The notes: a model not told the origin generated them from the sequence alone. Positions 1 to 11,062 are shown, numbered from the stretch's first letter. The stretch is 64,000 nucleotides of DNA from Macrobrachium rosenbergii (GCF_040412425.1 NC_089744.1:42308599-42372598), one strand, 5' to 3'. A program made the numbers and translations.

Positions 1-998
1 CTATGATTATCTGCAGTGACGCACACAATGCAGCACCTGTAAGACAAATACAATTAATGTTGGTTTGCACTTCCATGGATATGCTCACAATATACAAAAT
101 CTTGAAAACATTTCCTATTTTTCCTAGAGATATAAACCCGAATCTTTTATAGATGAGTATACAGGTACACAGTGCAAACTGGTAACTTTCGTTGAAACTT
201 GATAACAAGGTGGTTAACTGGTGGCAAGCAGGTGAGCGGCAGGGCACTGCCTACTCACCTGTCCATAACCTGTAGTATTTTCCTTTGGCAAACAAGGACT
301 ATAAGGGATTGCTTGAGGTGGGATTATGATAAAAGTTCTGGTTTTTATATGTATGAAAAACAAATTATCCCTAAATATGACATAAGTTCCTATGAGAATA
401 TAAACAATTGCCTTTTTTTTTTTAATAGAAGACTAACTCCTGAGGTGGGAGGATCATCTCACAGAACTGACAAGCACTATTCCATAAGTTAAAGAACATG
501 CAAGGGTGGAAATCCCCCTGCCACAACCAGCAAGTCTCTGATTAAGCAAATGACTGAAGGGACAGTCAGACACCTAACCAGAATTGTTAGATTTCAGGTC
601 ATGAATACGAGCAGGGGAGGGCTGAATCCTGCAATTTCCAATACAGCCTGGCATAGGGATGTAGATGCTAATAGGCCCCTATGCCAGGGGATAGTTCACC
701 ATATCAAACTACACCTGTGAAAAGTCCCGTGAATCATGTTTTCCCATTATAGAATGGGGAAAAAAGGGTTGGCATATTACAATATTACTACCCCTCCTTG
801 TTACATCATCTTATTTAAGTCTTCTGACAGGAGCTAAGTTCTGTGGGTATACCTGGTATACCTGGGGGTGTTTCAAATTGGTGAGGTTCTCAAAGACTAA
901 CAGAAACCCAACATCTCATTTGTCTAGATCAGGAACCACAGCTCTCAATGGGTTGAGAAGCAGTGGATCACATCAGAATCTGACAATATGGTACTAGG

Positions 999-1058
999 CC
1001 CTCACAGAAATGCATGAAAAGGAAGATTCCCTCACAGAAATGCATGAAAAGGAAGATT
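999..1058. repeat. 30-bp exact tandem duplication
   Basis: Two identical adjacent 30-bp copies (999-1028 and 1029-1058), each starting CCCTCACAGAAATGCATG. A local slippage-type duplication with no coding context. Confidence 0.9.
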
Positions 1059-1194
1059 CCCTCCAGATTTTCCTAATACAAACACTAAAGTGAACAGCAA
1101 TCATTCCTAAAATAAAAGTTCCATGATTAAGAGTGAAATTAAACATATAAAATTTTTAAGGTAATTTTAATTTTTTTTAACATACAAGGCTTAA

Positions 1195-1430
1195 GTTCAA
1201 GATACAGAGATCAAGAAAATATTGGAAATGAAACACAAGGATCTAAAAGAGGAATTGGGAAAAAATCTCACATCTGCACATAGAAAGACTGAAGAAAGGA
1301 AGCGAGAATGAAGGTAAAGTAAAAGGCAAAGGAAGTAGATGCACCTATGGGCCAAAGAGACTGTACACATCCTTTAGTAATGCCTACAGTGCACCTTGCA
1401 AAGTGAAACGATGGCACTACCTCATCTATG
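1195..1430 (+). repeat. Degraded copy of the 18.5-kb SINE-like repeat
   Basis: The 3' part (from about 1345) matches the repeat at 18517-18835: a GGCC(A/G)AAGAGAC block, then AGTAATGC(C/T)TACAGTGCACC, then a short GGCACTACC tail. The upstream purine-rich part is too diverged to align by eye, so the left boundary is approximate. Confidence 0.45.
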
Positions 1431-1657
1431 GGGGCTGGACAGCAGGGAAGCCTTTAATATGCAGATCAAACAGTCAACCTAACCCAAAGTACCACAAACA
1501 AACTGCAACCACAGCAGTTACAACTGCCTTGCCTCCTGAATGAACCCTAAAGAAAACTCCATAAACGAAAGGGTTCAACAAAGGGGCAGCAGTTGCTTCC
1601 ACATGATCATTAAGTTCACAAAGGGCAAAACAATCTCTATACCAACAATGCTGAAGG

Positions 1658-1747
1658 GGTCCTGAAAATACCCCCAGGTATAAGCAGATTCCATAGAGCA
1701 AGGGTCCTGAAAATACCTCCAGGTATAAGCAGATTCCATAGAGCAAG
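1658..1747. repeat. 45-bp tandem duplication
   Basis: Two adjacent copies of a 45-bp unit (1658-1702 and 1703-1747), beginning GGTCCTGAAAATACC and ending CATAGAGCAAG, with one C/T difference. Confidence 0.9.
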
Positions 1748-1974
1748 AGTTGGAATCTGCCAAAAACAGCTGACAAACCAATGGCCTTGAGCTCTCCCTC
1801 AATTGTGGACATGAATAACTTGGCTTAATAGTGCAAATCACCAGAAAATTTTATTTTCATGCTAAAATTAAGTTTCATATATACTTACCAAGTAATTACA
1901 TAGCTATAGTTTCATGGCAGTACAGCCATGGAGCACCTCTACTTAGGTGGAAGCTTGCAGCAAGGGATATGTCC

Positions 1975-2262
1975 AAAGTTAAGTATACCTTGGTTTAACC
2001 ACACCACTGTGCTGATTAGCAGCTCTCCTAGGGCTGGCCTGAAGGATTAGATTTATTTTACGTGGCTAAGAACCAATTGGTTACCTAGAAACGGTACCTA
2101 AAGCTTATTGTGGAATCCGAACCAAATTATAGCGAGAAATGAATTTCTATCACCAGAAATAAATTCCTCTTATTCTTATTAGCTGGTCGGAGATTCGAAC
2201 TTGCGGCCAGCAGAATGTCAGCTGAGAACCCTCGGCGCAGTACCACAACAAAAACAACCAGA
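1975..2262 (-). repeat. tRNA-derived SINE inserted in DIRS element 1
   Basis: Read on the - strand, it starts with a tRNA-like head whose B-box-like GTTCGAATCTCC lies near 2190-2200 and is preceded by an A-box-like region. A conserved body follows (GGTTCGGATTCCACAATAAGC, GGTAACCAATTGGTTC, AGCCACGTAAAATAAATC, CAGCCCTAGGAGAGCTG) and it ends near TTAAACCAAGGTATACTTAA. I recall this body as a very common decapod repeat; that is memory, not a search. Boundaries are approximate to about 20 bp. Confidence 0.7.
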
Positions 2263-2364
2263 CAAAGCTTTTACCTACACTGAAAACACCACAACCCATC
2301 CACTGTGACTGGTGGGTACTCCAGGTACACTGTAACCCCTGGCTCCAGAAAATTCGACACCCTA

Positions 2365-2906
2365 CTTCAAGGAGAAGAGATGTAGGAGAAAAGAGATTCC
2401 TGTGCTGCCTCCCCCAATACCATGTCAGCCACTGATAATGGCCCCATGGTACTGGAATTTTCAAACACTGTTTCAACTTCTTCAAAAGGTGAGACGTGAA
2501 GATCGGTTCACACTTCCAGTAGACCGACTGCAGAATGGAAGTGAGTGACGTGTCTGAAAGCTAAAAAGGAGACTGTCCCGATGTCATGATCTTTCACTGT
2601 AAAAGTAGGCAAAATGTCCTCGAGAAACTGAGAGTGCGCCTCAGAAATTAAATCTCTGATGAAGAAGGACAATGCGTTCTTAGTTGGAGGGTGAGAGAGG
2701 TTCCTGACAGAGCACCCGAGGTTACAGGATGGTCCTCTGATCTTCTCAGTCTTGCTCAGGTAATACCTTAAAGCCCTAGCAGGACTTAAAAAAAATCTCT
2801 CTTCTTCCTCAGAGCCAAGGTGGTTCCTAGAGGTGGCAAACAGGTCCAATGTTGGCCTGCCCCATAGTATCGCAGATTCCGATAGACCAGGGGATCTAAG
2901 GTCCAC
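2365..2906 (-). pseudogene. DIRS element 1 Dam-like/tyrosine recombinase fusion fragment
   Basis: The upstream part reads PTLDLFATSRNH, the start of the DIRS Dam-like methyltransferase region. It then runs, after a deletion, into the recombinase core (RALRYYLSKTEKIRGP, NALSFFIRDLISEAH). A frameshifted tail (VETVFENSSTMGPLS) continues to about 2365 and matches the C-terminus of the element 4 recombinase. The N-terminal core-binding domain and the box I arginine are missing, so it cannot be catalytic. Family membership is clear from alignment to elements 3 and 4 in this window. Confidence 0.75.
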
Positions 2907-3009
2907 TCAGTGGGAAGGACCTACTACTTGACGGGTCAGATCATCCGTCAGAATGTTTAGTTTGCCATGAAAAAATCGAGTGGCTAGGTTCACTCGATTT
3001 GATCTGTCT

Positions 3010-3243
3010 ACACTAGAAGGTCTCTTGCTGTCTGGCAGAGAGAAAAGAGTGAGGCCTGCCTTGCTTTTGTATGTACGTTAGGGCTATGGTATTGTCTGAA
3101 TGGACTGCCACAGTCTTGTTGTGAACTAGGGTTGAAAAGCACTGAAGCCCGAAGTGAACAGCTCCTAGCTCTCTGACGTTAATGAGAAGGTTCTGTCTTC
3201 CGGAGACCACATCCTGGAAACTTCCTGGTTGAGAGGTGGGCAT
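3010..3243 (-). pseudogene. DIRS element 1 RNase H fragment
   Basis: Contains the motif VAVHSDNTIALTYIQKQG, equivalent to VVQVNSDNTTALAYLKKQG in element 3 and MVHADNTTALAYVRLQG in element 4. The aspartate of HSDN corresponds to an RNase H active-site acidic residue. An upstream LLINVREL matches the HINIKEL segment. The reverse transcriptase that should precede it is absent, so the fragment is an internal-deletion product. Confidence 0.75.
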
Positions 3244-3381
3244 TGGAGAGGGTCCTAGAATGGACTTGGGCTTACTCCCAACAAAGGGATGTTGTTGGAG
3301 AGGACAGACTGTCTTAGGAACAAACGTGGATGAATCCTTGGGGCATTTGGAAAAATGTGCCAGAAGATCCTCAGTTGACTT

Positions 3382-3576
3382 CTATTGACGGTCCAACTTC
3401 TGGGTCTGAGTGACTCCATTGGTGGAATGGGAGCACCAAAAATCTCTTTCCTTCAAAACCCCCAAAGAGAAAAGAGCTGCAAGTTCAAGAGAGCCATCCC
3501 TGAAGGTTTTGTTTCCATGAGAAAGGACTCCTAGCCAGTCCAAGGCAAAGTTTCCATAAATCATTGCAATCTTCAA
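3382..3576 (-). pseudogene. DIRS element 1 gag C-terminal fragment
   Basis: The reading frame contains FRDGSLELAALFSLGVLKER, which aligns with VRDGSEELASSVFVGPFKEE at 15287-14925 in element 3 and with ILKKRELWIWFVSKG in element 4. This conserved block lies just upstream of the RT start in the better-preserved elements. No function can be assigned beyond membership of the DIRS gag protein. Confidence 0.65.
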
Positions 3577-3851
3577 TCTTGTTGGCTAGCACTCTCACCA
3601 TCCAGTCCAAGGAACTCAAAGCTTCAAACAACTCCAAGAAGTCTTGACAAGGAGGTCAAGTCCTGCCAATGAAAAACATATTTTCTCTGATCAAAACACC
3701 AAGTGTCGGGAAGAAGGAACTTCCCCAGTGGCATAGGAAAGAAACCTCCTACGGATTAAGCGTAAGGGAGGAAAAACGGAGGAAGCCTTATCTTACTACC
3801 TCTTAGCAGAAAATCAAACTTCAATCTCCATGAGTGTCTTTCTTGGATGCT

Positions 3852-3985
3852 CGGATGTGAGCGCCAGGTGCTTGGCAACTGGCACCGAGCACTTGGGAGC
3901 TGGCGCTGGGCGCTTGGCAACTGGCGGCAAGTGCTCGGGAGCTGACATCAGGCGCTCCGAAACTGGCGGTGGATGCTCACGTAAC
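3852..3985. repeat. GC-rich minisatellite within DIRS element 1 gag
   Basis: About four to five imperfect copies of a roughly 28-bp unit built around GCGCT(T/C)GGCAACTGGC. The block is much more GC-rich than its surroundings. It lies in the degraded gag region and probably grew after the copy lost coding function. Confidence 0.65.
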
Positions 3986-4023
3986 TGGGGAAGGATGAGG
4001 ACTGCATCCGGCTCCTTAAACTG

Positions 4024-4978
4024 CTAACTGGGCAGCGGAGAAGAGCAGCCAGCATCGCTTGCCTCTTCAATGGAAAAGACAAATCTACAAAGTGCTTGCG
4101 TCACTTCCAAGTCCAGGCTGGAGTCTTGAGAGTCGGATGACAACTGACGCATATCCACAGAGACGCCTTTCCAACGGCTATCTGTCAAAGCCTGGGATTG
4201 ATCAACAGGCTCGACTGAGGGGGCGACTATGAGTGAGCAAACCCCACCAACCTCCCTTGGACCTCCAGTATGCCTCCTCCCAGGTTTAGGGGAGTCTGAC
4301 AGGGACCTTTGTCTAGGAGAATCGCTGGGACGAGCAGCCACCTCATCCACTTGCACAACACTTTCTCCTGTCAAGATGCCTTTCCAGTGGCTGTCTGCTG
4401 ATACCTGGGAACGAGCAACAGGTTCGACTGAGGGGGCACCTACCCGTGGGCAAACCCCACTGACCTTCCTTGGACTTCCAGTATGCCTCCTCCTGGGTTT
4501 AGGGGAGTCTTGACAGGGACCTTCATCTAGGAGCATCAGTGGGACAAATAGACACCCCTTCCACTTCACTGTATCACTACTAGGTTAAATTCTTGTTAAA
4601 CCCAGACCTCAAATACTTCAACTTTCGAGACTGGCAATGGCATCGAGTTTGGAAGGGAGCCAGGTGCGGGAGTAGGTGGATTAAAAATAGGAGGGCTAGT
4701 AGGTGGATTAAAAATAGGAGGGCTAGTAGCAGGAGAAAAATTAGGAAGGGGGGAAGAAGAAATAGCAGAGCTATCTTCTAACCTAGGCTAGGGTAGAATA
4801 CTAGGCTAAGGGAAGCTCGTTTTGAGGCCTTGAGGCCGCTTTCCTTTTTGTATCCCTCTCTAACTTGTCTAGTTGAGATTACGTACCTTCTACTCTTGCT
4901 AATCATTACATTTAGCACAAGTTTTCTCCCTACTATATTTCTACCCCCTACATTTACTGTAAATTGTATGAGCATCAT
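4024..4978 (-). pseudogene. DIRS element 1 gag, N-terminal and central remnants
   Basis: The 181-codon frame 4569-4024 contains two diverged copies of a module built on PKPRRRHTGSPRKVSGVCPRV and PKPGRRHTGGPREVGGVCSLI, each followed by DSHWKG/DSRWKG. Element 4 gag has one copy (SPGRRHTGGPRKVGGVCPRV then GSRWKG), so the module is duplicated here. The upstream frame to 4978 is basic and matches the KLERDRKRK region of intact gags. The N-terminal Cys-rich module is not visible. A 27-bp tandem duplication lies at about 4675-4728. Confidence 0.7.
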
Positions 4979-5229
4979 ATGAAGATTGATTAATCTGCTT
5001 TTGCAACTTTCGCTACAATAGCGAAAACTGATGAACTTGAATCAGATGTAATAATAACCAGAGAACTGGAAAAATGATCCTGAAAGTTTGAAGGCTACTC
5101 AAAAAAGCAATAATACTTCTCCAAAATCCAGCCATACAACCAAAAATCAGTCAACAAAAGCTACAGTAAACCCCAGTGTTACCTGAGAGCTGGAAGAAAG
5201 AGAATGAGGTTTTCTGCTAAGTTGTTTCC

Positions 5230-5362
5230 AGTACTCCAGTGGGTGGGCGGGGCTTATCACCTACACTAAACTATCGAAGCGCTACTGCGATTTTTAACAT
5301 TTAAGCTGCCAAGCAAGTGGAACTACAGTTATGTAATTACTTGGTATGTTACTTATATGAAA
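5230..5362 (-). repeat. Right terminal repeat of DIRS element 1
   Basis: Includes the GTGGGCGGGGCTTATCACCTACA segment found in the right ends of elements 4 and the 50-kb fragment. It ends in GTAATTACTTGGTATG...ACTTATATGAAA, the reverse complement of the left end near 1872-1905. This is the 5' end of the element, since all its ORFs lie on the - strand. Confidence 0.75.
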
Positions 5363-5719
5363 AATAATGATTTTATGATAAAATCAATTTTTTAACTACT
5401 TACCCTTTATCATTAGCTTTACCTCAGGCTACTTGGCACGGGTTCGACATGTGTTAAAATTAAAACAATCGTTAACAAACACCCCTTATTCCCCAACCCT
5501 GGGGGTCAGACAGCAATTGCTATCGTTCTTCATCCTGATCTTAACCCTTAAACGCCGAGCCTCTATTTACAAAAGTGTCTGCCGTATGCCGGCAGCGTTA
5601 GGGAGTTAGTGCCAAAGCGGAAAGAAAGTTTTTTTCAAAAAATCACAGCACACTTAGTTTTTAAGATTAAGAGTTCATTTTTGGCTCCTTTTTTTCTCAT
5701 TGCCTGAAGTTTAGTATGC

Positions 5720-8205
5720 AACCATCAGAAATGAAAAAAATATCATTATCATATATAAATATTGGAATATATGACAGCACAAAAAAAAATTTTGTATATA
5801 ATTGTATAAAAATCGCGCTATGAGCAAAACGGTTAAAGCTAATGAGCTATTTTTTTTCGTTGTATTGTACAATAAATTGCGATGATTTTGGTATAGAACA
5901 AACTGTAAAACAATCAAAGCAACACAGAGAAAATATTATCTCAAAATGATGCATGAATTCGTAATGTGCAGATGTAAAAAAGTTTTTTCAAAAATTCACC
6001 ATAAATCGAAATATTGTGCTAGAGACTTCCCGTTTGTTGCAAAATGAAGGTAAATGATTGAATATTACTAGAATATAAGAGTTTTAGCTTACAATTGCAT
6101 TTTCGACCATTTCAGTCGAGTCAAACTTGACCGAAGGTTGAAATTTTGGCACTTATCGTGATTTATATGAAAATATTTCAAAACTGATAAAAGCTACAAC
6201 CATGAGTTATTTTGTGTTGTATTCTACATGAAATTGCACACATTTTCATATATAAAACTTTATGTAACGGCTAATATAAAACAGTGCAAAAATTACAACA
6301 AAAGTGACTAAAGAAATTTTGAGATTTTCAGCAGAGTTAGTGAGCGCAGACGTAAGGAAAAAGTTTTTTCAAAAAGTCACCATAAATCGAAATATTGTGC
6401 TAGAGACTTCCAATTTGTTGCAAAATGAAGGTAAATGATTGAATATTACTAGAATGTAAGAGTTTTAGCTTACAATTGCATTTTCGACCATTTTGGTCGA
6501 GTCAAAGCTGACCGAAGGTTGAAATTTTGGCACATTGTGATTTATATGAAAATATTTCAAAACTGATAAAAGCTACAACCATGAATTATTTTTTGTTGTA
6601 TTCTACATGAAATTGCACACATTTTCATATATAAAATGTCATGTAACGGGTAATATAAAACGGTGAAAAAATTACGACAAAGTGACTAAAGAATTTCTGA
6701 GATTTTCAGCAGAGTCAGGGGCGCAGACATAAGGAAAAAGTTTTTTTCAAAAATTCACCATAAATCGAAATATTGTGCTAGAGACTTCTTGTTTTTTGCA
6801 AAATGAAGGTAAATGATTGAATATTACTACAATGTAAGAGTCTTAGCTTACAATTGCATTTTCAACCATTTCGGTCAAGTCAAAGTTGACCAAAGGTTGA
6901 AATTTTGGCACTTATCATGATTTATATGAAAATATGTCAAAATTGATAAAAGCTACAACCATGAGTTATATTTTGTTGCATTCTACATGAAATTGCACAC
7001 ATTTTCATACATAAAACCTTATGTAACGTCTAATAGAAAACTGTGCAAAAATTACAACAAAGTGACTAAAGAATTTCTGAGATTGCAAGAGCCTGACGCC
7101 GTCTCTTCCAAACACGTGTGTGTTCGTGTCTTCATCGTCCATCGGAGTGGCGAGACGTTTGGCGTCTTCACAAACAGAAACATACACACAGTTTGATACA
7201 GAAGATTCGTTGGAACATTATGAGTACATGATTAGAATGCTTGCATGGCAATGCAAATAGTGGTGATTGTACATACATCAAGACAACAATGGTTAGGGAG
7301 AAACAGACGGAAATATTGTATGGTTAAAATCGCATTCCTTTAGAGAAAGAAAACGAGATGCTCTTGTTGTCTTGTCCACTCCGATGGACGACAAACACGT
7401 TTTGGAAGAGACAGCGTCAGGCTCTTACAAGATTTTCAGCTGAGTTAGCGCGGACATAAGGAAAAAGTTTTTTTTTTAAAAAATTCACCATAAATCGAAA
7501 TATTGTGCTAGAGACTTCTTGTTTGTTGCAAAATGAAGGTAAATGATTGAATATTACTAGAATGTAAGAGTTTTAGCTTACGATTGCATTTTTCTACCAT
7601 TTCGGTCGAGTCAAAGTTGACCAAAGGTTGAAATTTCGGCACTTATTGTGATTTATATGAAAATATGTCAAAATTGATAAAAGCTACAACCATGAGGTAT
7701 TTTTGGTTGTATTCTACATGAAATTGCACACATTTTCATATATAAAACATTATGTAACGGCTAATATAAAACAGTGCAAAAATTACGACAAAGTGACTAT
7801 AGAATTTCTGAGATTTTCAGCAGAGTTAGTGCGGATGTAAGGAAAAAGTTTTTTTAAAAAATTCACCATAAATCGAAATATTGTGCTAGAGACTTCTCGT
7901 TCGTTGCAAAATGAAGTTAAATGATTGAATATTACTAGAATGTAAGAGTTTTAGCTTACAATTGCATTTTTCGACCATTTTCGGTCGAGTCAAAGTTGAC
8001 CAAAGGTTGAAATTTTGGGACATCGTGAATTATATGAAAATATGTCAAAATTGATAAAAGCTACAACCACGAGTTATTTTGTGTTGTATTCTACATGAAA
8101 TTGCACACATTTTCAAATATAAAACTTTATGTAAAGGCTAATAGAAAATGGTACAAAAATTACGACAAAGTGACTAAAGAATTTCTGAGATTTTCAGCAG
8201 AGTTA
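5720..8205. repeat. ~379-bp tandem satellite array
   Basis: The phrase ATAAATCGAAATATTGTGCT recurs at about 6001, 6382, 6760, 7490 and 7868. Spacing is 381, 378, 730 and 378 bp; the 730-bp gap is one unit plus a 344-bp MITE. A more diverged unit occupies about 5720-5990 and the last unit ends near 8205 (TTTTCAGCAGAGTTAG). Units share blocks such as GAAATTGCACACATTTTCAT and are AT-rich and non-coding. Confidence 0.92.
7085..7428. mobile_element. 344-bp MITE inserted in a satellite unit
   Basis: Termini are inverted: GCAAGAGCCTGACGCCGTCT on the left, and the reverse complement of the right end reads GTAAGAGCCTGACGCTGTCT. Similarity continues for about 50 bp through CGTCCATCGGAGTGG. The flanks GAGATT (7079-7084) and AAGATT (7429-7434) look like a 5-6 bp target duplication with one change. 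The insertion accounts for the one doubled spacing in the satellite. No ORF; superfamily not assigned. Confidence 0.85.
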
Positions 8206-8488
8206 GCTCATGCTTTCTTTTGGGATAAGAAAGAAATTCGCGCATGCGCAGCTGGGTCGCGCTTGTAAACAAAACAACAGCGTGATTCGTGAACTCCCAG
8301 CATCCCACAAGGCGTGATTTAAAATTTTTCACAAATGAGGCTTATAAGTATTTTTCTGCAAATATTTAAAAAAACTTTTTGTAGTTGACGTATTTTACGT
8401 CCACTTGGCACCCGACAGACAACTTTTGTCGACATAAAATACGTCCAGTCGGCATTAAAGGGTTAATATCTTAAAGAGGGGAGGAGGG

Positions 8489-8595
8489 AGGGTTTCTTAA
8501 TGATAAAGGGTAAGTACCTAAAAAATTGATTTTATCATAAAAAATCATTATTTTTGAGGTGAAACTTACCCTATATCATTAGCTGACTCCAACAC
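8489..8595 (-). repeat. DIRS element 2 internal complementary region
   Basis: The first arm (8498-8550) is the reverse complement of the element's 3' terminus at 5364-5418 (AATGATAAAGGGTAAGTACC and onward). The second arm (GAAACTTACCCTATATCATTAGC) should be complementary to the lost 5' terminus. The same two-arm order is fully verifiable in elements 3, 4 and 5, where both termini survive. Confidence 0.75.
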
Positions 8596-9299
8596 CGAGT
8601 GCTGGAGGTGGGCAAAAGATTCCCTATAACCAAAATATCAGATATCACTATAAATATCCTCATTGCTGCATCCCTGATGACTATGATCCCATGGCAAGTA
8701 CTTGTCAGATGAGGATCATCATCAAGGAAGGTCCAATGTCTTAGGAGGTGGAACGTGAACCCCAAATGTGGCCACTGGTTGATGTGCAACGCAGGATGGC
8801 TATTTACTGGACCCTGTGCCTCAGACCTGCAGAGCTGATGTGGGAGTTAAAACCAAAACTAAATCATGATCCCTCAAGAGTTACCACCTACATAATGGAG
8901 TCACCATGGCACCTCACACCCAAAAACAATAAGACCAATTTTAGAAGAAAGTGTTATTTAATCAGCTCAGGGTAGCTTTCTCCAGAGGAGCAATGGCTCT
9001 GCAACATACAATAACACAATTTAGTCCAAAATAAAAAAAAAAAAAAAAGACTTTGCCTTCATCCAAGACCAAACAAGTTCAGGACAATTACACTATACAA
9101 ATTGATCCAAATAAATACAGTGGAGTAAAATACCATATACGTACACAAACACATATGGTTCCCCTTTACCCAGGAAGGAGATCAATACAGAAAGAACCTT
9201 ACTTGTTTGTAACACAAAGAGAAGACTAGGTGATAATCTCCCTTCCCGAAACCAGAGGTGCTGGTGTACATCTTTCTTAATGTTGGATCTCTACATCCC

Positions 9300-10270
9300 T
9301 CAAGTAGTTGGATGTGATTGCAGAACTACAGTACACATCCCCTGTGCTATCAAGACTAGACGGTCTAAAGGGAGGTGTTGGTGAAAACTAATAGATGTGG
9401 CCATTGATTTGACATTGTGTGATTTCACCTTCAAAACGGGACAAATCTCTGGAAAGAGTCCATGATGTCCCTCCAGAATTAAGGACAATCAAGAAAGCCA
9501 TGGCATTCTTAGACATAGGAACCTCAGGCTACCTGACCAAGCAAAATAGGTTCCTACATTGCTTCCCTGAAGGTTAAGTATGGGATGTAAAATACTTCAG
9601 AGCCCTAACAGGGCATAAAAACAGATCTCCTTCCTCAGGAGTTACTGTAGAGTTTCTAGCGAAGGGATAGAGAAAACTCTAGGACGAACTTTAGGCATAA
9701 CATCGTTTTTATGCATGCAAGGAGGTCAAAAGGATAATTCTGTTTCAGTACATGAAAACCCTACTAACAATGAGATCGCTTGTAAATCATTTATTCTTTT
9801 GCCAAAGCCAAGGCCACAAGAAAGGGGGTTTCAAAGAAAGAGCCTTGAGAGACGCCTCTCTCAATGGCTCAAAGGAAGGGCCTCTTCAGTGTCATATGAC
9901 AACATCCAGGTTCCAAGAGGGTTTACTGTACTTATTTATTTATTTATTTATCTATTGTTTATTTATTTTTCTTTGCATTTCCAGTTGAAATGACCTAACA
10001 GCTTCACCTAAGACAAACATACTTGAAATCCAATCTAGTATGTCTTAAAACAGAAGCCAGCAAAGGATTTATAATCTTTGAAAGAGGCAACAGGCAAACC
10101 TTTAGCATATCTTAAGAAGCTCAGAAACTTGATTATATTATCAATGCTGGTGCTAAGACATGAAATGCCCTTGGACTTGCACCATGAACTATACAGCTCC
10201 CACTGTTTCTGATATAATATACTGGTGGACTTTCTCCTTGCAGCGAAGAAAGAGTCCCTAGATGACTTGA
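9300..10270 (-). pseudogene. DIRS element 2 tyrosine recombinase remnant
   Basis: The N-terminal core-binding part is readable near 10150-10030 (KFLSFLRYAKGLPVASFKDY, matching FLLYLREKLKLAVPAIKGY in element 3). The C-terminal part near 9488-9300 reads VKSHNVKSMATS, the H-x-x-R box region, where arginine is replaced by lysine. Stops and frameshifts interrupt the rest, including a TTTA-repeat stretch at 9930-9970. Confidence 0.6.
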
Positions 10271-10490
10271 AAAACCTCTAGCTCTGAGGAGCTTGTCGAC
10301 AGTTTCCAAGCGGTTAGATGGAGCATGCTGATATTTCCGTGCAGCCCCCCCTGTCCCTCACTATCAAAGTAGATTTGTCTAAAATGATAAATGTCTGGGA
10401 ACTTCTATTTACATTCTAGAAGGTCTGTGGGCCAATGCCTCCTCAGCCACCCAGGCGCGAATTGAATCATGGTGGTGTTCCGGGATTCAC

Positions 10491-10778
10491 TCAATTCTTG
10501 AGCACTTCCTTGAACAGTGGAAATGGAGGGAATGCATATACGAATAGACTTGCCCAGTCTAAAGCCATACCAACTACTGTCCAGGCTAGAGGGTTCGGAA
10601 CTGGTGAGACATACAAAAGGAGACGATGATTCATCTTCGTTACAGAGACTGATGGGAGGTTGGCCCAACTCCCTCTATATTGCCTCGCACACTGTTGGGA
10701 CGAATGTCCATTCGCAGGAGAGTACCTGTCCCAGATAACCTTGCATGTCTGCCAGAACCTACAATTGACCAGGTACAA
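10491..10778 (-). pseudogene. DIRS element 2 Dam-like methyltransferase region
   Basis: The reading frame holds NPLAWTVVGMALDWASLFVY followed by AFPPFPLFKEVLKN. It aligns with DPRAWVTDVVIKNWSGLDVYAFPP in element 4 and DPLAYSTDAMTIDWNRWQRIYLFPP in element 5. DIRS1-like elements are known to carry a region between RNase H and recombinase related to phage Dam methylases. The YAFPP motif may correspond to the methylase DPPY/NPPF box, but that equivalence is inference. Confidence 0.65.
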
Positions 10779-10852
10779 ACTGGGGCATTAGGACAATGTT
10801 CCTCTCCTCATTCCAGAGGAGTTAATCCATAGTGGTGGCTGGCTACTAAGGT

Positions 10853-11062
10853 TCACAAATCTTTGCAGTCAACGTGCAGATTTCTTTCGACTGGTGGCCA
10901 TACTCCGGAAGCTACCCGATTCCCCATAACTATCCCCCTGCGCTTGTCTGAGGCATCTAAATGAGTTAGAGGACTGGGCTCAGGGACTCTAGAAACTTCC
11001 CTGCAAGCAAAAGTTCCACGGACATCCACCAACAAAGGTAAGGAAACAGAACTCGGTTCCAA
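10853..11062 (-). pseudogene. DIRS element 2 RNase H N-terminal fragment
   Basis: Reads HLDASDKRRGIVMGNRVASG then VWPPVERNLHVDCKDL. It aligns with LFSDASSAGWGATLEGKEVSE and HINIKEL of element 3, including the first active-site aspartate (DAS). The preceding RT has been lost at the junction with element 3. Confidence 0.65.

Larger units (their letters stand above)
1..1857. other. Non-coding flank with no recognisable gene
   Basis: AT-rich sequence without an ORF that resembles a known protein. It contains two short direct duplications and a degraded SINE-like stretch, listed separately. I see no exon with convincing splice sites. Confidence 0.5.
1860..5362 (-). mobile_element. DIRS element 1, internally deleted retrotransposon
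   Basis: The two ends are inverted copies: TTTCATATATACTTACCAAG near 1872 matches the reverse complement of the segment around 5310-5362. Between them, on the - strand, lie gag remnants (4978-3382), an RNase H fragment (3243-3013) and a tyrosine recombinase tail (2906-2365). RT is missing, and the Dam-like domain runs directly into the recombinase core, so at least two internal deletions occurred. A SINE sits near the 3' end and may have replaced the junction segment seen in elements 2-6. Its right end abuts element 2. Confidence 0.85.
5541..8466. mobile_element. piggyBac-like non-autonomous element loaded with satellite
   Basis: TTAA occurs at both boundaries (5541-5544 and 8463-8466). The terminal inverted repeats start CCCTTAAACGCCGA on the left and, reverse-complemented, CCCTTTAATGCCGA on the right, with weaker similarity extending about 40 bp inward (ATTT...AAAAGT...GTCTG). 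TTAA target sites and CCC-starting termini are typical of the piggyBac superfamily. There is no transposase ORF; the interior is mostly a tandem satellite. The element interrupts the terminal repeat of DIRS element 2, so it is younger than that insertion. Confidence 0.8.

Noticed and set aside
2180..2262. Possible functional tRNA gene suggested by the B-box-like GTTCGAATCTCC
   Set aside because: It is the head of a SINE: a conserved SINE body follows directly and no cloverleaf-compatible acceptor stem closes.
5985..8200. Regularly spaced repeats that could be mistaken for a CRISPR-like array
   Set aside because: The units are ~379 bp in direct tandem with no short-repeat/spacer structure, and the genome is eukaryotic.
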